The notes: generated by a model not told the origin, from the letters alone. Positions 49,313-59,973 are shown, counted from the stretch's first letter. The stretch is DNA of 64,000 nucleotides from JAKAGZ01 sp963772675 (GCA_963772675.1 CAVYYF010000005.1:434001-498000), one strand, 5' to 3'. Translations and numbers: made by a program.

Positions 49313-49319
49313 AGTTCAG

Positions 49320-51917
49320 TTATGCTCCCAGATTAATTTGTTTAATGGCCATATGGAGATAGTTAATTACAAGATCATTCATTTGAAAATAAAGCAGGAA
49401 TCCGCCAGAAACCAATAGAACAGTTAGTATACTATAAAAATATACGCTTCCCGCATTTACGTCAAAGATTACATAAATCCCTTTCATAAGCCTGTAAAAA
49501 ATCCATAGCTTAAATACTATAAATCCCCAATAAATATAAATATTAGCAATGTTGGCATTTAAGATTCTGAAAAGAATAATTCCGACCGGAATAAGTAGTA
49601 CAAGCGGAAGAAAAGACCAAACAACGCTATAAAAAACACTTGGGAAGAACACACGGTTTTTTACAAAAAAAGATACAGCTTTTATTATTACTGACAGGGC
49701 TCCTAAAAAAATCATATAAAGTATTGTCAGCCAGAAAAGTGAAGAGATAGAATGCCAGGCAAAAAAACTTATATCTTTTATTAATGAGTGAGTACCAAAA
49801 GCCAGAAGAATTCTTTCGACCGCAATTTCACCCCGGAAGAAAGTAAGGAAGTTTGCTGCTACAAGAGCACCAACAGCAGCAATAATTACTGCCAGCAATA
49901 CTGAATGATAGCCCGACATAATACGTTGATCTCTGACATCTGAGAAAAAGTTGTACGGTCTTAATAGTGCGCGGGATGCATCTTCTCTAAATTTTTTCCC
50001 TGAGTTTACCAGTACTCCCATTAGTATTGCAAGGAGAAGCCCAAACAAAATAAAAGAAATTGGCGCGTTGTCTTTTCTTGTACCAATAGGTATAGTTACC
50101 TTTTCGTTATTATGAAATTTAGAATAGATAATTTTATAACCCAGCCTGTCAGTTTCCCTATTTTCGTCACAGATCCCTAATTTATAAAGATTGTCGCTGT
50201 TGTAGCCAGCTATTAAAGAAGCATACTCGCCCCTATAATCAAACATTGAATTTATGAAATAACCGGCAAGTTTGTTGTTGTTTGAAAAATCTATCAGGTC
50301 ATCAAAATATTTTGCCTGTGCTTCAAATGAACCCGGGTTCAAATAACCGTCGCTGTTACCTGCATAAACCAGGTAAGTTGCTTCGCTAACAAAAACTTTT
50401 CCTGGTCCCAATCTTTCCTGCAAAGACTTTAATTTCTCGGATTCTTTTTTGATTGAAGTATTTAATAATTCCGTTCCATAAAGATCTAGATCATCAATCT
50501 CCGGAATTTTGAAACCGGAAAATGAAGCATATGTCAGTGCGTTTATTTTTCCTTTAACAAAGGAGGAAATATTTTTCAGGTATACTGTCTGGTCGTCTGA
50601 ATCAGTTAAATATGAACCGCCCAGCCCTATTCCCGCAATTGAATAATTCCCATATGCTTTAATAAAATTAGTAATGTAGTTTTTACTTCGGGTAATAAAA
50701 TCACTGTCATTAGCCAGTTTTTCGGGTAACCCGTTTATCGGAATTTCTACGAATGCTAGGAGCCCATATTTTTCGCAAAGATAAAGATAATAGGGATGCG
50801 GTATTGATTTGGCAAACCTTACTGCATTAAATCCGAGGTCTTTAATCATTCTTAAGTCTTTTTCCATTTCAGCATACGAAAAAAGCTCACCGTAACTTTT
50901 ATTCGAAGGGATATAGGTAACTCCGTTCAAAGCAAATTCCTGACCATTTAATTTTAAGCTTTCTTTTTCTGCAGATAAAGAATAGATAGCAAACTTTCTC
51001 TCTACTACATCAATTAAATTTTTATCTTTCCATAGCTCGATCTTAAGAGTATATAGTCGGGGTGAATCAGGAGTCCATAAAACAGGATTAGAGAGCTGCA
51101 CGTTTTGGTTTATGTTAATGTCTTTGTTTTGTTTTAGCTGAAAAGAAAAATCAGATAGATTTTGATAATTCAAACCATCGGGAGAAATTATTTTTGATTT
51201 AACTACGAGATTATTAATCATAGTTAATGTATCGGTCGGAGTATGAAATTCACGGTTAGAAACTTTGGAAAGAATAGCAACATTAATTTTGCCTGTCTTT
51301 GCAACAGGAGAATTAGTTACCGAGAAATTTGCAAAGGAAATGTTTGGTTTCGATTCAATATAAACATCTCTGAATATTCCACCGAAATTTTTGGGGAAAA
51401 GGAAACGCTGCTTTAGCGGAATGGTATTTTCCGAATCAAGTTTGTATTTAACTTTTACCGATAGTACGTTATCTCTGTCAGTGTTAAGAATATCTCTTGG
51501 CAGATCAACCTGGAAAGGAAATTCCCCACCTGAGTGAGTGTAGATGATTTTATTGTTAACTGAGATCTCTGCGGAGTAATTAACACCTAGAAACACTAAT
51601 CTAAGTTGGTGACTTTCCAGATCAAATTGTGATAGTGAAAAATTCTTTTCAAAAACCAAATCGCCTGTTCCTTCAAAGACTGAAGGGATTGCAACGGCGG
51701 TTTTTTTCTTGTCTTCATCTCCGGCACTGTAAACCTGCCATTGTCCATCTAATGGGATGATTTTTCTGAACTGATTTGTCCCGAAAAAAGTGGAATCTGA
51801 TAGGTTTATCTTGTAGCCCGGCAATTCCCGGAAAACTATTTGTGCTTTTAAAGGTAATACGGGGAAGAGAAATGTTAGTATTACTATAAAAAATTGAAAT
51901 TTTCTGGGGAAGACCAT
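49320..51917 (-). CDS. GH2-like protein (degenerate active site) fused to a C-terminal multi-span membrane domain
   Basis: 865 residues. A signal peptide (about 8-25) leads into a GH2 sugar-binding domain (GTNQFRKIIPLDGQWQVYS; NNKIIYTHSGGEFPFQVDLP), an Ig-like domain (VLWTPDSPRLYTLKIELW) and a TIM-barrel part with FNAVRFAKSIPHPYYLYLCE, KYGLLAFVEIP and SEATYLVYAG. Where active GH2 enzymes have L-G-N-E, this protein reads GIGLGGSYL, so the acid/base Glu is missing. After about residue 610 come six predicted membrane helices (about 620-638, 672-694, 722-747, 761-783, 795-812, 826-843), vaguely Yip1-like. I infer a membrane-held carbohydrate-binding pseudoenzyme. It is seven bases upstream of smc and 138 bases after tpiA. 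Confidence 0.75.
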   Translation of the reverse strand: MVFPRKFQFFIVILTFLFPVLPLKAQIVFRELPGYKINLSDSTFFGTNQFRKIIPLDGQWQVYSAGDEDKKKTAVAIPSVFEGTGDLVFEKNFSLSQFDLESHQLRLVFLGVNYSAEISVNNKIIYTHSGGEFPFQVDLPRDILNTDRDNVLSVKVKYKLDSENTIPLKQRFLFPKNFGGIFRDVYIESKPNISFANFSVTNSPVAKTGKINVAILSKVSNREFHTPTDTLTMINNLVVKSKIISPDGLNYQNLSDFSFQLKQNKDININQNVQLSNPVLWTPDSPRLYTLKIELWKDKNLIDVVERKFAIYSLSAEKESLKLNGQEFALNGVTYIPSNKSYGELFSYAEMEKDLRMIKDLGFNAVRFAKSIPHPYYLYLCEKYGLLAFVEIPINGLPEKLANDSDFITRSKNYITNFIKAYGNYSIAGIGLGGSYLTDSDDQTVYLKNISSFVKGKINALTYASFSGFKIPEIDDLDLYGTELLNTSIKKESEKLKSLQERLGPGKVFVSEATYLVYAGNSDGYLNPGSFEAQAKYFDDLIDFSNNNKLAGYFINSMFDYRGEYASLIAGYNSDNLYKLGICDENRETDRLGYKIIYSKFHNNEKVTIPIGTRKDNAPISFILFGLLLAILMGVLVNSGKKFREDASRALLRPYNFFSDVRDQRIMSGYHSVLLAVIIAAVGALVAANFLTFFRGEIAVERILLAFGTHSLIKDISFFAWHSISSLFWLTILYMIFLGALSVIIKAVSFFVKNRVFFPSVFYSVVWSFLPLVLLIPVGIILFRILNANIANIYIYWGFIVFKLWIFYRLMKGIYVIFDVNAGSVYFYSILTVLLVSGGFLLYFQMNDLVINYLHMAIKQINLGA

Positions 51918-52055
51918 CCGTAATTTGTGTCCTTGTTGGTAGAAAATAAACCGATAAATATACTAAAGAAAGGAGGGGAAATCAATGGAAATTTTGAGGT
52001 TTACAGGTCTTCCTGGTAAACCCCATAACGCTCTAACTTATTAGTATAAAAATAA

Positions 52056-52811
52056 TTAAGCAGATTTAATTATCTGAATGAAAGAATCTGCTTCAAGACA
52101 AGCTCCACCTACCAAAGCACCGTCAATATCGTTTTGAGACAGCAACTCACTGGCATTATCCGGCTTCACGCTTCCACCGTACTGGATGGTCAGTTTGTCT
52201 GCTGTGTCATTCCCGAATAATTCTGAAATTAATTTTCTTACATAAACGTGGACTTCCTGAGCTTGTTCAGGAGTAGCAGTAACGCCTGTGCCGATCGCCC
52301 AAACCGGTTCGTAAGCAACAATGATTTTTTCCATTTCGCCTTTTGAAACCTGTTGAAGTCCTTCTGTTACCTGGCGTTTTATTACATCATTCATAATTCC
52401 GCTTTCTCTTTCCTGAAGTGTTTCACCGATGCAGAAAATAGGTTTGAGCCCTGAGTTAAGAGCTTTCTTGATTTTTTTATTGATCATTTCATCGGGCTCA
52501 CCAAAGATTGCTCTTCTTTCGGAATGTCCGAGTATCACATATTCACAACCTACGCTTTTCAGCATTGTTGCAGAAACTTCACCTGTGAAAGCGCCTTTAT
52601 CTTCAAAGTGCATATTCTGTGCACCGAGCTTTACTTTTGTGTTTTTTGTTAATGTTGCTGCTTCGCTAAGCGAAGTGTAGGGAGGGCAAATGATAACATC
52701 GCATTTCACTTCTTCTTTGCTTAAAGCATTGGTTAATTTTGTGATCAGGCTTTGTGATTCACTCAGATCTTTGTGCATTTTCCAGTTACCGGCTATTACT
52801 TTTCTGCGCAT
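52056..52811 (-). CDS. tpiA: Triosephosphate isomerase
   Basis: 251-residue glycolytic enzyme interconverting dihydroxyacetone phosphate and glyceraldehyde-3-phosphate. RRKVIAGNWKMHKDL holds the catalytic Lys; YVILGHSERRAIFGE the His; VAYEPVWAIGTGVTATPEQA the catalytic Glu; the phosphate loop is IQYGGSVKPDNASEL and GALVGGACLEADSF. ATG at 52811. It is divergent from the MFS gene across 137 bases. Confidence 0.98.
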   Translation of the reverse strand: MRRKVIAGNWKMHKDLSESQSLITKLTNALSKEEVKCDVIICPPYTSLSEAATLTKNTKVKLGAQNMHFEDKGAFTGEVSATMLKSVGCEYVILGHSERRAIFGEPDEMINKKIKKALNSGLKPIFCIGETLQERESGIMNDVIKRQVTEGLQQVSKGEMEKIIVAYEPVWAIGTGVTATPEQAQEVHVYVRKLISELFGNDTADKLTIQYGGSVKPDNASELLSQNDIDGALVGGACLEADSFIQIIKSA

Positions 52812-52948
52812 ATTTGTCCTCTGAAGAAATAATTAAAAATTACTTAACAAAGTTACGAAATGAGTTTATTCACTCCAATTTTATAGAAAAATAATTTGTA
52901 GATGAAGACTATTATAACGATTATTAATCCAAAGAAAAATTACAAGCA

Positions 52949-54107
52949 ATGTCGCAAAAGAAAATTCCAAAGCAGGTTAAAATTCTCGGGTTCATCAGCC
53001 TTTTCACAGATATGGCGAGTGAAATGCTGTATCCGATTACGCCTATATTTCTCACTGCCGTACTTGGTTCATCAATGGCAGTTGTCGGATTGATTGAAGG
53101 CCTTGCCGAAATAACAGCAGGATTTTTTAAAGGATATTTCGGAAGATTATCAGACAAGCTTGGGCGGCGCTCGATCTTCGTACGAATAGGTTATGGCCTT
53201 TCTGCGCTTACCAAACCTTTGCCGGGAATATTCCCCCATATTTCAACTGTACTTTTTGCAAGAGTTACTGATAGAGTAGGAAAGGGAATAAGAACGGCTC
53301 CGCGTGATGCATTGCTAGCAAGCTATTCCGAAAATAACTCCGGAGCGATATTCGGTTTTCATAGGGGAATGGATACTCTGGGCGCTGCATTGGGCCCCGC
53401 AATTGCTTTGGTCTTACTTTATTTTTTCCCGGAAAATTATATTTTAATTTTTCTTGTCGCTTTTATTCCTTCAGTTATTGCAGTTGGTTTTACAGCTCCG
53501 GTTAAAGACAAACCTGTAGTAATAAGCTCAAAAGAAAAAAATAATTACAAACTATTTTGGAGTACGTCATCTTCCGATTATAAAAAGCTGCTTTTGTTAA
53601 TAACAATATTTTCTCTCGTAAACAGCAGTGATGTTTTTCTAATTTTAAAATCGAAAGTTGTTTCAGGATCATCAACACAGGCAATATTAGGTTATATATT
53701 TTATAATATAATCTATGCTTCATCATCATATCCGATTGGAAAGATTTCTGACAAATTTGGGAAGAAAAATATTTTTATTTCTGGTTTATTGATTTTCTCG
53801 CTTGTTTATCTTGGTTTTGCTATTATCCTCACACGAAATTATTATTTGGATTCTGTTTGCCTTCTATGGAATTTATGCTGCTGCAACAGAAGGTATTGCA
53901 AAGGCGTGGGTGTCAGACCTAATTCCTGATCAAAACAGGGGTACGGCGATTGGATTACTTACGATGCTTTCAAGCATTGCAATTATGGCCGGATCGTTTC
54001 TGACGGGAATTCTTTGGGATCAGTTTGGAGCGCAGGTACCTTTTTTCTTATCGTCGGCAGTTAGTTTTGTGGTTGTTCTGCTATTCTTTTCAATTAAGAC
54101 TAAGTAA
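52949..54107 (+). CDS. MFS transporter, frameshifted
   Basis: Major facilitator with about 12 helices. Helix 2-3 loop signature: FKGYFGRLSDKLGRRSIFVR (G-x-L-S-D-x-x-G-R-R). Start: FISLFTDMASEMLYPITPIF, typical of a drug/sugar-efflux-like subgroup that is very common but of unknown substrate. The second half continues as EIIIWILFAFYGIYAAATEG, AKAWVSDLIPDQNRGTAIGL and GILWDQFGAQVPFFLSSAV in a frame shifted by one, explained by one extra C near 53830. The restored length is 385 residues. Its ATG lies at 52949. Confidence 0.85.
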
Positions 54108-54220
54108 GCCACCAATCCTAAAAGCCTTAAAATCTTTAATTATATCCTTTTTTGAGTTTCTGCTGACTTCATTGTGAGAAGCTATTTTCTTATTTTTAGG
54201 CTTCATTTTCAGGTTTTGGG

Positions 54221-54913
54221 ATGGATAAGAAAAGAGAAATATCTGTGGTTGCAGTAAGTGGCGGAATGGATAGTTGTGTAACGGCTGCAATTGCAAATGA
54301 AAAATATGATCTTGCATTTGCTCATATTAATTATGGACAGAGGACAGAAGAAAGAGAGTTGCAAGCCTTTAACGACATTGCAGATTTTTATAATGTTGAA
54401 AAAAGGCTGGTGATTGATCTGAAACATCTTTCAATAATTGGCGGCTCATCTTTAACAGATAAAAATATTGATGTTACTAAAGCTGATCTCTCGAATAAAG
54501 AGATCCCTTCGTCCTATGTTCCTTTCAGAAATTCAAACATACTTTCGGTCTGCACAAGCTGGGCAGAAGTATTAAGTGCTTCCAGAATTTTTATCGGAGC
54601 GGTATTCGAGGATTCATCAGGTTATCCCGATTGTCGTCCTTCTTTTTTTTCTGCTTTTGAAAAAATGATAGATGAAGGAACTAAGCCGGAAACAAAAATT
54701 AAAATTGAGACCCCGATCATTAATCTTTCCAAAGCAGAAATAGTAAAAAAAGGATTTGAATTGAAGGCGCCGCTTGAATTAACATGGTCGTGTTATCAGA
54801 ATGAAGATGAAGCTTGCGGAGAGTGTGACAGTTGTGCATTACGTTTGAGAGGATTTCAACAAGCTGGCTTTGAAGATCTCATTGCATATAAAATAAAACC
54901 TGTTTATAAATGA
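54221..54913 (+). CDS. queC: 7-cyano-7-deazaguanine synthase
   Basis: 230 residues; converts 7-carboxy-7-deazaguanine to preQ0 with ATP and ammonia. PP-loop motif VAVSGGMDSCVTAAIA near residues 9-24. The zinc-binding cysteines are in WSCYQNEDEACGECDSCALR (Cys-x8-Cys-x2-Cys-x2-Cys). Followed by queF within 43 bases, so preQ0 production and its reduction are coupled. I see no preQ1 riboswitch in the 113 bases upstream. Confidence 0.96.
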   Translation: MDKKREISVVAVSGGMDSCVTAAIANEKYDLAFAHINYGQRTEERELQAFNDIADFYNVEKRLVIDLKHLSIIGGSSLTDKNIDVTKADLSNKEIPSSYVPFRNSNILSVCTSWAEVLSASRIFIGAVFEDSSGYPDCRPSFFSAFEKMIDEGTKPETKIKIETPIINLSKAEIVKKGFELKAPLELTWSCYQNEDEACGECDSCALRLRGFQQAGFEDLIAYKIKPVYK

Positions 54914-54956
54914 AATAATTGTACATTATAAATCCTAAATTGAACCAGAGGTTGCT

Positions 54957-55325
54957 GTGAGCGATAAAATAAAATTATTAGAGGTTTTTGAAAATGCATA
55001 TCCCAATAGAGACTATTCCGTAATTCACGAAGCTCCCGAATTTACGTCTGTCTGTCCTAAAACAGGCCAGCCGGATTTTGCAATGATCAGGGTTGAGTAT
55101 GTACCTGATATACTTTGCATCGAGCTTAAGTCCTTAAAGTTTTATCTGAATTCATACAGAAACGATGGAATCTATTTTGAAAGTGTGACAAATAAAATAC
55201 TTGATGATCTTGTGGAAGTTTGTAAGCCGCGTTATATGCTGGTCACAGCCGAATTTAATGTGAGGGGTGGAATAAGGTCAACAGTTGAAGCTGAATATAA
55301 AAGCAAAGGATTTTTGAACGAATAA
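54957..55325 (+). CDS. queF: NADPH-dependent preQ0 reductase (preQ1 synthase)
   Basis: 122-residue QueF, the short single-domain form. The catalytic Cys is in PEFTSVCPKTGQPDFAMIR, the specificity motif is CIELKSLKFYLNSYRNDGIY (E-L/S-K-S-L-K) and the end is FNVRGGIRSTVEAEY. Start is GTG at 54957 with AGAGG about seven bases upstream. Downstream glnD follows in 20 bases. Confidence 0.96.
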   Translation: MSDKIKLLEVFENAYPNRDYSVIHEAPEFTSVCPKTGQPDFAMIRVEYVPDILCIELKSLKFYLNSYRNDGIYFESVTNKILDDLVEVCKPRYMLVTAEFNVRGGIRSTVEAEYKSKGFLNE

Positions 55326-55345
55326 CTTAGAATAAACAGGAAGCA

Positions 55346-57918
55346 ATGTCTGCTACACTAACAGCAAAGAAAGAATTTATTAAGAACAGGGAAGCGATCT
55401 TTAAAAATAGAGATTTATGGGTTGATGCGTTTAAATTTAGTATGTCGTACAGTCTATTGGTGGAAGAATATATTCGTGAGCTTGCAGGACCAAAAAAATA
55501 TAAATTTGCAATAACTTCAGCAGGAAGCTTCAGCAGGAGAGAACTTTCCCCATTTTCCGATATTGATATTATTTTCGTTACAGAGTCTACTGAGGATCAC
55601 GTCGAAGATATTGCTGAGCTTGTTAAAAAATTCTGGGACAATGGAATAGAAGCTTCACATACTGTAAGAGAATTTTCTGATATCAAAAAGTATATCAAAA
55701 ATGATCTCCACACATTCACACAATTTTTTGAAATGAGACTGTTGCTCGGTTCGGAAAGCACTTACAATGAATGGAACAACAGGTTATTTGATTCGATAAC
55801 AGATAAAGTAGAAGCAGCCTTAATAAAAGGACTGGCTACGGATATATCCGATAGATACACCAAATATGGCGCTTCTCCCAAAATGCTTGAGCCGAATATT
55901 AAGCTTTCAGCAGGCGGTTTGCGGGATTTTCAGGCTATTGAATGGATGTATATCTTAAAAAACAGGACTTTGCTTAACAAACAAATTGAAATGACTCAGG
56001 CTGAAATTTTTGTTGGTAGATTGAAGGAGCAAAACCTTGTAAACGTAAAAGAAAGCAATCAACTACTTGAAAGTTATAAATTTCTGCTTGGTGTAAGAAA
56101 CCTTCTTCATGTGTTGGCAAAACAGAAAAACGATAGATTCGAATTTACCTTCCAGGAAAAAATTTCTGAGATATTACTGAACTCGGAAAAATTCTATTTC
56201 GCCTTTTATGAAAGAATATTTTAATGCTGCAAATAATGTTTACCGGTTTACAAAATTTAATACTAAAAAATATAATCAGGAGTTTGTAAATCCGATTCCT
56301 GATAAGTTGGGTATTGAACTTGACGATAATTTTACTATTAAAGGAAAAGTAATCTATTTTACAGGCGAGGAAGAATTAACTCTTTCTGATATCCTGAGAG
56401 CATTTTATTATTGTGGTTCGCAGACAGCGACTCTCGATGATAAGTTAACAACTTCAATTCTTGCAACTGTAGATAAAGTTTCGGGAAAATCTGTGGAACA
56501 GGCGGAATCTTCTGTCTTTTTCAGAGAGATACTAAAGCTTCCTAAAAATGTCGGACAAACACTTTCCTTAATGAATGAACTCGGTGTACTCGGTGCATTT
56601 ATGTCTGAATGGAAAGACCTTGAAGGGTTTATGCAACATGGTGTTTACCATTGCTATACAGCAGACGAACATACTCTTATAACAATTCAGAATCTTGAAA
56701 AACTGGAAAAAGATAAATTCCCACTCGGCAAAATTTTCAATCAACTTAAAAAACAAAGAAATATTATACCTTGCACTTTTGTTTCACGATATTGCAAAAC
56801 CGATAAATATAGCCGGGCATGAAATAATAGGCTCTGAGATGGCATCTGCAATTATGCAGAGACTTGGTTATGAGGAAGAGGAAATTGACAGGGTCTCGTT
56901 CCTTGTAAAAAACCATCTTCTAATGGAGCAGGTAGCTTTCAGAAGAAATCTTAATGATCCTGAAACCCTTAATAATTTTAGCTCGAAATTTACTTCACTT
57001 GAAGATATTGACCTTCTGTATCTTATAACTTATGCCGATCTTTCTGCTGTGAATGAAGCTGTCTGGACCTCTTGGAAAAGTGATTTGTTGTCTGAACTTT
57101 TTATGAAAACAAAATCCATGCTTGAAGAACAGATAAGCGGGGAAGAATTTTTGGTTTCGAACACGTATATAATTCCTAAAGAAATCAGTAAACATTCTCC
57201 GGCGATTTCGGAAGAACATGTTCAGGAACATATCGATTCTATAAACGATATTGCCTATGCTCATCATTTCTCTGATGAAGAGATCGCACGGCATATTGAA
57301 GAAATTCAGAGCGGAAGTAATGTTTCAGCATTATTTAAAGAATTAATGGATATACAAATATTACAGTCATTACAAAAGATTTTCCTTCTTTGTTGTCAAA
57401 ACTTTGCGGAGTTCTTTCTATAAACGATCTTAATATACACGATGCTAAAATTTTTACCAGAAAAGACGGGATCGTGATTGATACCTTTAATGTAACAGAT
57501 TTTCGTTCTCATAATAAAGTTAGTAAAAGATCGTTATAGTAAAATCGAAAACAATCTTGATGCTGTCGTTTCAGGATTGCTAAAACTTAATGCAGAAATA
57601 GCAAGGATGAAAAACAGGTGGTGGAGAATAGAGAATAAATTCTTCAAAAAAAGCGGAAAAGTAAAAGTTGTTTTTGAAAAGCAGGAAAAGTATACGATTA
57701 TTGATATTTATTCACCTGATAGACTGGGATTTCTCTACCAGGTTACTAGTAAAATGAACGAACTCGGGTTGATGATTTACTTTGCAAAAATTTCTACCAG
57801 AGGTGATGATATAGTGGATTCATTTTATGTACTTGATAGAACAGAAAAGAAAATATCTATCAATGACTATCAACTTATTAAATCGGAACTGATGAAAACC
57901 ATTTCTCTAATGCTATAG
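55346..57918 (+). CDS. glnD: [Protein-PII] uridylyltransferase/uridylyl-removing enzyme, four frame breaks
   Basis: Bifunctional nitrogen sensor that uridylylates PII when glutamine is low. The nucleotidyltransferase signature is AGSFSRRELSPFSDIDIIF (about 61-79). A PII-uridylyltransferase domain follows (YTKYGASPKMLEPNIKLSAG, GLRDFQAIEWMYIL). The HD domain has LALLFHDIAKPINIAGHEII. Two ACT domains close the protein (NITVITKDFPSLLSKLCGVL; YTIIDIYSPDRLGFLYQVTS). The frame changes at about 56213 (+1 in a T-run), 56750 (+1 in an A-run), 57343 (-1 in an A-run) and 57515 (+1). Repairing all four gives 856 residues, close to the family size. The number of breaks in one gene points to poor local sequence quality. 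Confidence 0.9.
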
Positions 57919-57926
57919 GATTTATA

Positions 57927-58755
57927 TTGAATTTCATGGAAAAAGAAAAACCGATCGGAGTATTTGATTCCGGTATCGGTGGATTAACAGTTGTTAAAAG
58001 GCTTGCCTCCGCCTTGCCGAAAGAAAACATAGTTTATTTTGGAGATACAGCACGCGTTCCTTACGGTTCTAAGTCTAATGCAACTGTTATAGAATATGCA
58101 ATTCAGGATGCAAGATTTTTAATGAACAAGAACGTAAAAGCGATTGTTGTTGCCTGCAATACAGTATCATCAGTTGCAATGAAAGAACTTGGCGAAATAT
58201 TTTAAGGTTCCTATCATTGGAATGATTGAACCGGGAGCGAAATTTGCTATTGGTCATACTAAAAATGGGAAGATCGGCGTAATAGGAACAAGGGCGACGA
58301 TAAATAATCATGCATATTCAAATGCCATAAAGAAGCATAACCCTAAAATACAAGTGTTTGAAAAGGCTTGTCCATTATTTGTTCCTCTTGCAGAAGAAGG
58401 CTGGATAAAAGAAAAAGCTACTTATGAAATTGCTGAAGGCTATTTAAAGGAGTTAAGAGAAATTGGAATTGATACATTAGTTTTAGGATGCACTCATTAT
58501 CCGATTCTTGCAGATGTTATACAGGAAGTTATAGGAAAAGATGTTACGCTCGTTGATTCAGGAATTGCTTCTGCCGAAGTAGTAAGGGGGGAATTAAACA
58601 GGGTTGGTTTTGAAACTAATTCAGAAGTGCCTGGTAATCACGATTTTTATGTGAGCGATATTCCAGTGACATTTAAAGAAGTAGCAGAGTTATTTCTTGG
58701 ATGCCCTGTGAAAGATATTCATAAAGTAGAGATAGAACATATTGCTGTTGATTGA
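57927..58755 (+). CDS. murI: Glutamate racemase, one frameshift
   Basis: Supplies D-glutamate for peptidoglycan; cytoplasmic. IGVFDSGIGGLTVVKRL and VYFGDTARVPYGSKS at the start, the first catalytic Cys in AIVVACNTVSSVAM, and the second Cys in TLVLGCTHYPILADV. The frame breaks between KELGEIF and KVPIIGMIEPGAKFA; one surplus T in the TTTT run near 58204 accounts for it, and the restored length is about 275 residues. TTG at 57927, six bases after AGGA, fits the ribosome-binding spacing better than ATG at 57936. It begins eight bases after glnD. Confidence 0.93.
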
Positions 58756-58833
58756 AAATTTTGTTGAAATATTTCTCTGGTCAAATGACTATAATGAATT
58801 TAAATCCTTCAAAAAGTTTTTCTTAACTCTTCT

Positions 58834-59785
58834 TTATCTCTTGTCTTTCCTAAGCGCAAGAATTAATTTAATTCTTGCTTTCTGCCCGTTAAGATATTCA
58901 GCAAAAATTACTCCAATACTATGGAGCCATTTACCTGCACCGGGATAACTGTAAATATCTAATGTTTCACCTGCGGGACAACGGGAAACAAGAACAACAG
59001 GAATGTTCTTTCCAACTGCATATTTAATTCCCTCAAAAGCTGCAGGAGGAACATTTCCTACTCCGAGTGCCTCAACAACAATTCCTTCAACTCCGCTGTC
59101 TGCTGAATATTTAAAAAATTTTCATTCATACCGGCATAAACAGTGAGCATATCAACATTCGTATACTATTTTGTTTGTAATTATATTTTCAAGTTTGAAT
59201 GGCAGACGATTGATCATGATTTTTCCGTCTTCGATAAATCCAAGTGCTCCAAAGTCGAGACTTCTGAAAAGTATCTATTTCATCAGTGTAGGTCTTAGTT
59301 ACTTCGCTTGCGGCATTTACTTCACCGTTGAGGCAAACAAGTACTCCAAGGTTTCTGCAGTCTTCATTCAGGCAAACGTGAATAGCGTCGAGGAGATTTC
59401 TCGGCCCGTCCCAGTCAGGCTCTGAACTGTTTTTCATTGAGCCAATTAGAACAATCGGTATTTCAGTTTTGATTGTCAGGTCGAGAAGATAAGCAGTTTC
59501 TTCGAGTGTATCTGTTCCATGAGTAACAACAACACCGGCGTATTCATTGTCTTTTATCAATTCTTTTATTGTATTTGAAAATTTGAACATTAGTTCGGGA
59601 GTCATATGCGGACCGGGATATTTACCGAAATCATAGCAGGTTATATCAGCTAATTCTTTTGCCTGTGGAATTTTTTCAAGCAATTCTTCACCGGAGTAAC
59701 GGGGAACAGCCCCGCCGGTTTTTTCATCAATCTTCATTGAAAATGTGCCGCCGGTAAAAACGATCAGAATTTTTTTGAGGTTCAT
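58834..59785 (-). CDS. ansA: Type I (cytoplasmic) L-asparaginase, three frame breaks
   Basis: Hydrolyses asparagine to aspartate and ammonia. The nucleophile Thr is in ILIVFTGGTFSMKIDE; the second catalytic set is VVVTHGTDTLEETAYLLDL; the Lys is in IVLIGSMKNSSEPDWDGPRN. After EVTKTYTDEIDTFQ the reading must shift (+1 near 59267) to SLDFGALGFIEDGKIMINRL. It shifts again near 59158 (+1) to VDMLTVYAGMNENFL and near 59114 (-1 in an A-run) to DSGVEGIVVEALGVGNVPPA. The family C-terminus PVVLVSRCPAGETLDIYSYP then follows. The repaired length is 316 residues. Convergent with murI. Confidence 0.9.
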
Positions 59786-59863
59786 ATTAATAGCAAGAAA
59801 ATTATTGTATAAAATATAAGTGCAATTAAATTTGCAAACAATTTCAGTAAAGTAATATTTTTA

Positions 59864-59893
59864 GTAGGGACGAGTGGCATGCCCTGCTCCTAC
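59864..59893. repeat. Imperfect palindrome, possible REP-like element
   Basis: Thirty bases starting GTAGGGACGAG and ending TGCTCCTAC around a perfect GGCATGCC core, between ansA and the nfu-like gene. The ends GTAGG/CCTAC pair and the arms differ mainly by transitions, so it looks like two related arms of a repeated palindrome. No second copy is seen in this window. Confidence 0.45.
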
Positions 59894-59973
59894 ACATAAA
59901 AAATTATTTGACTTGAACCATGCCTCAATTCGGGTTATTTTCATAGAGTTAATAAAATTAAGGAGAAAACTAA

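Noticed and set aside
54108..54220. Possible preQ1 riboswitch ahead of queC
   Set aside because: No recognisable H-type pseudoknot or C-rich loop with A-rich tail in the 113-base gap.
55346..57918. Programmed frameshifting as the cause of the glnD breaks
   Set aside because: Four breaks of different sign at unrelated sites, without slippery heptamers or downstream pseudoknots; error is simpler.
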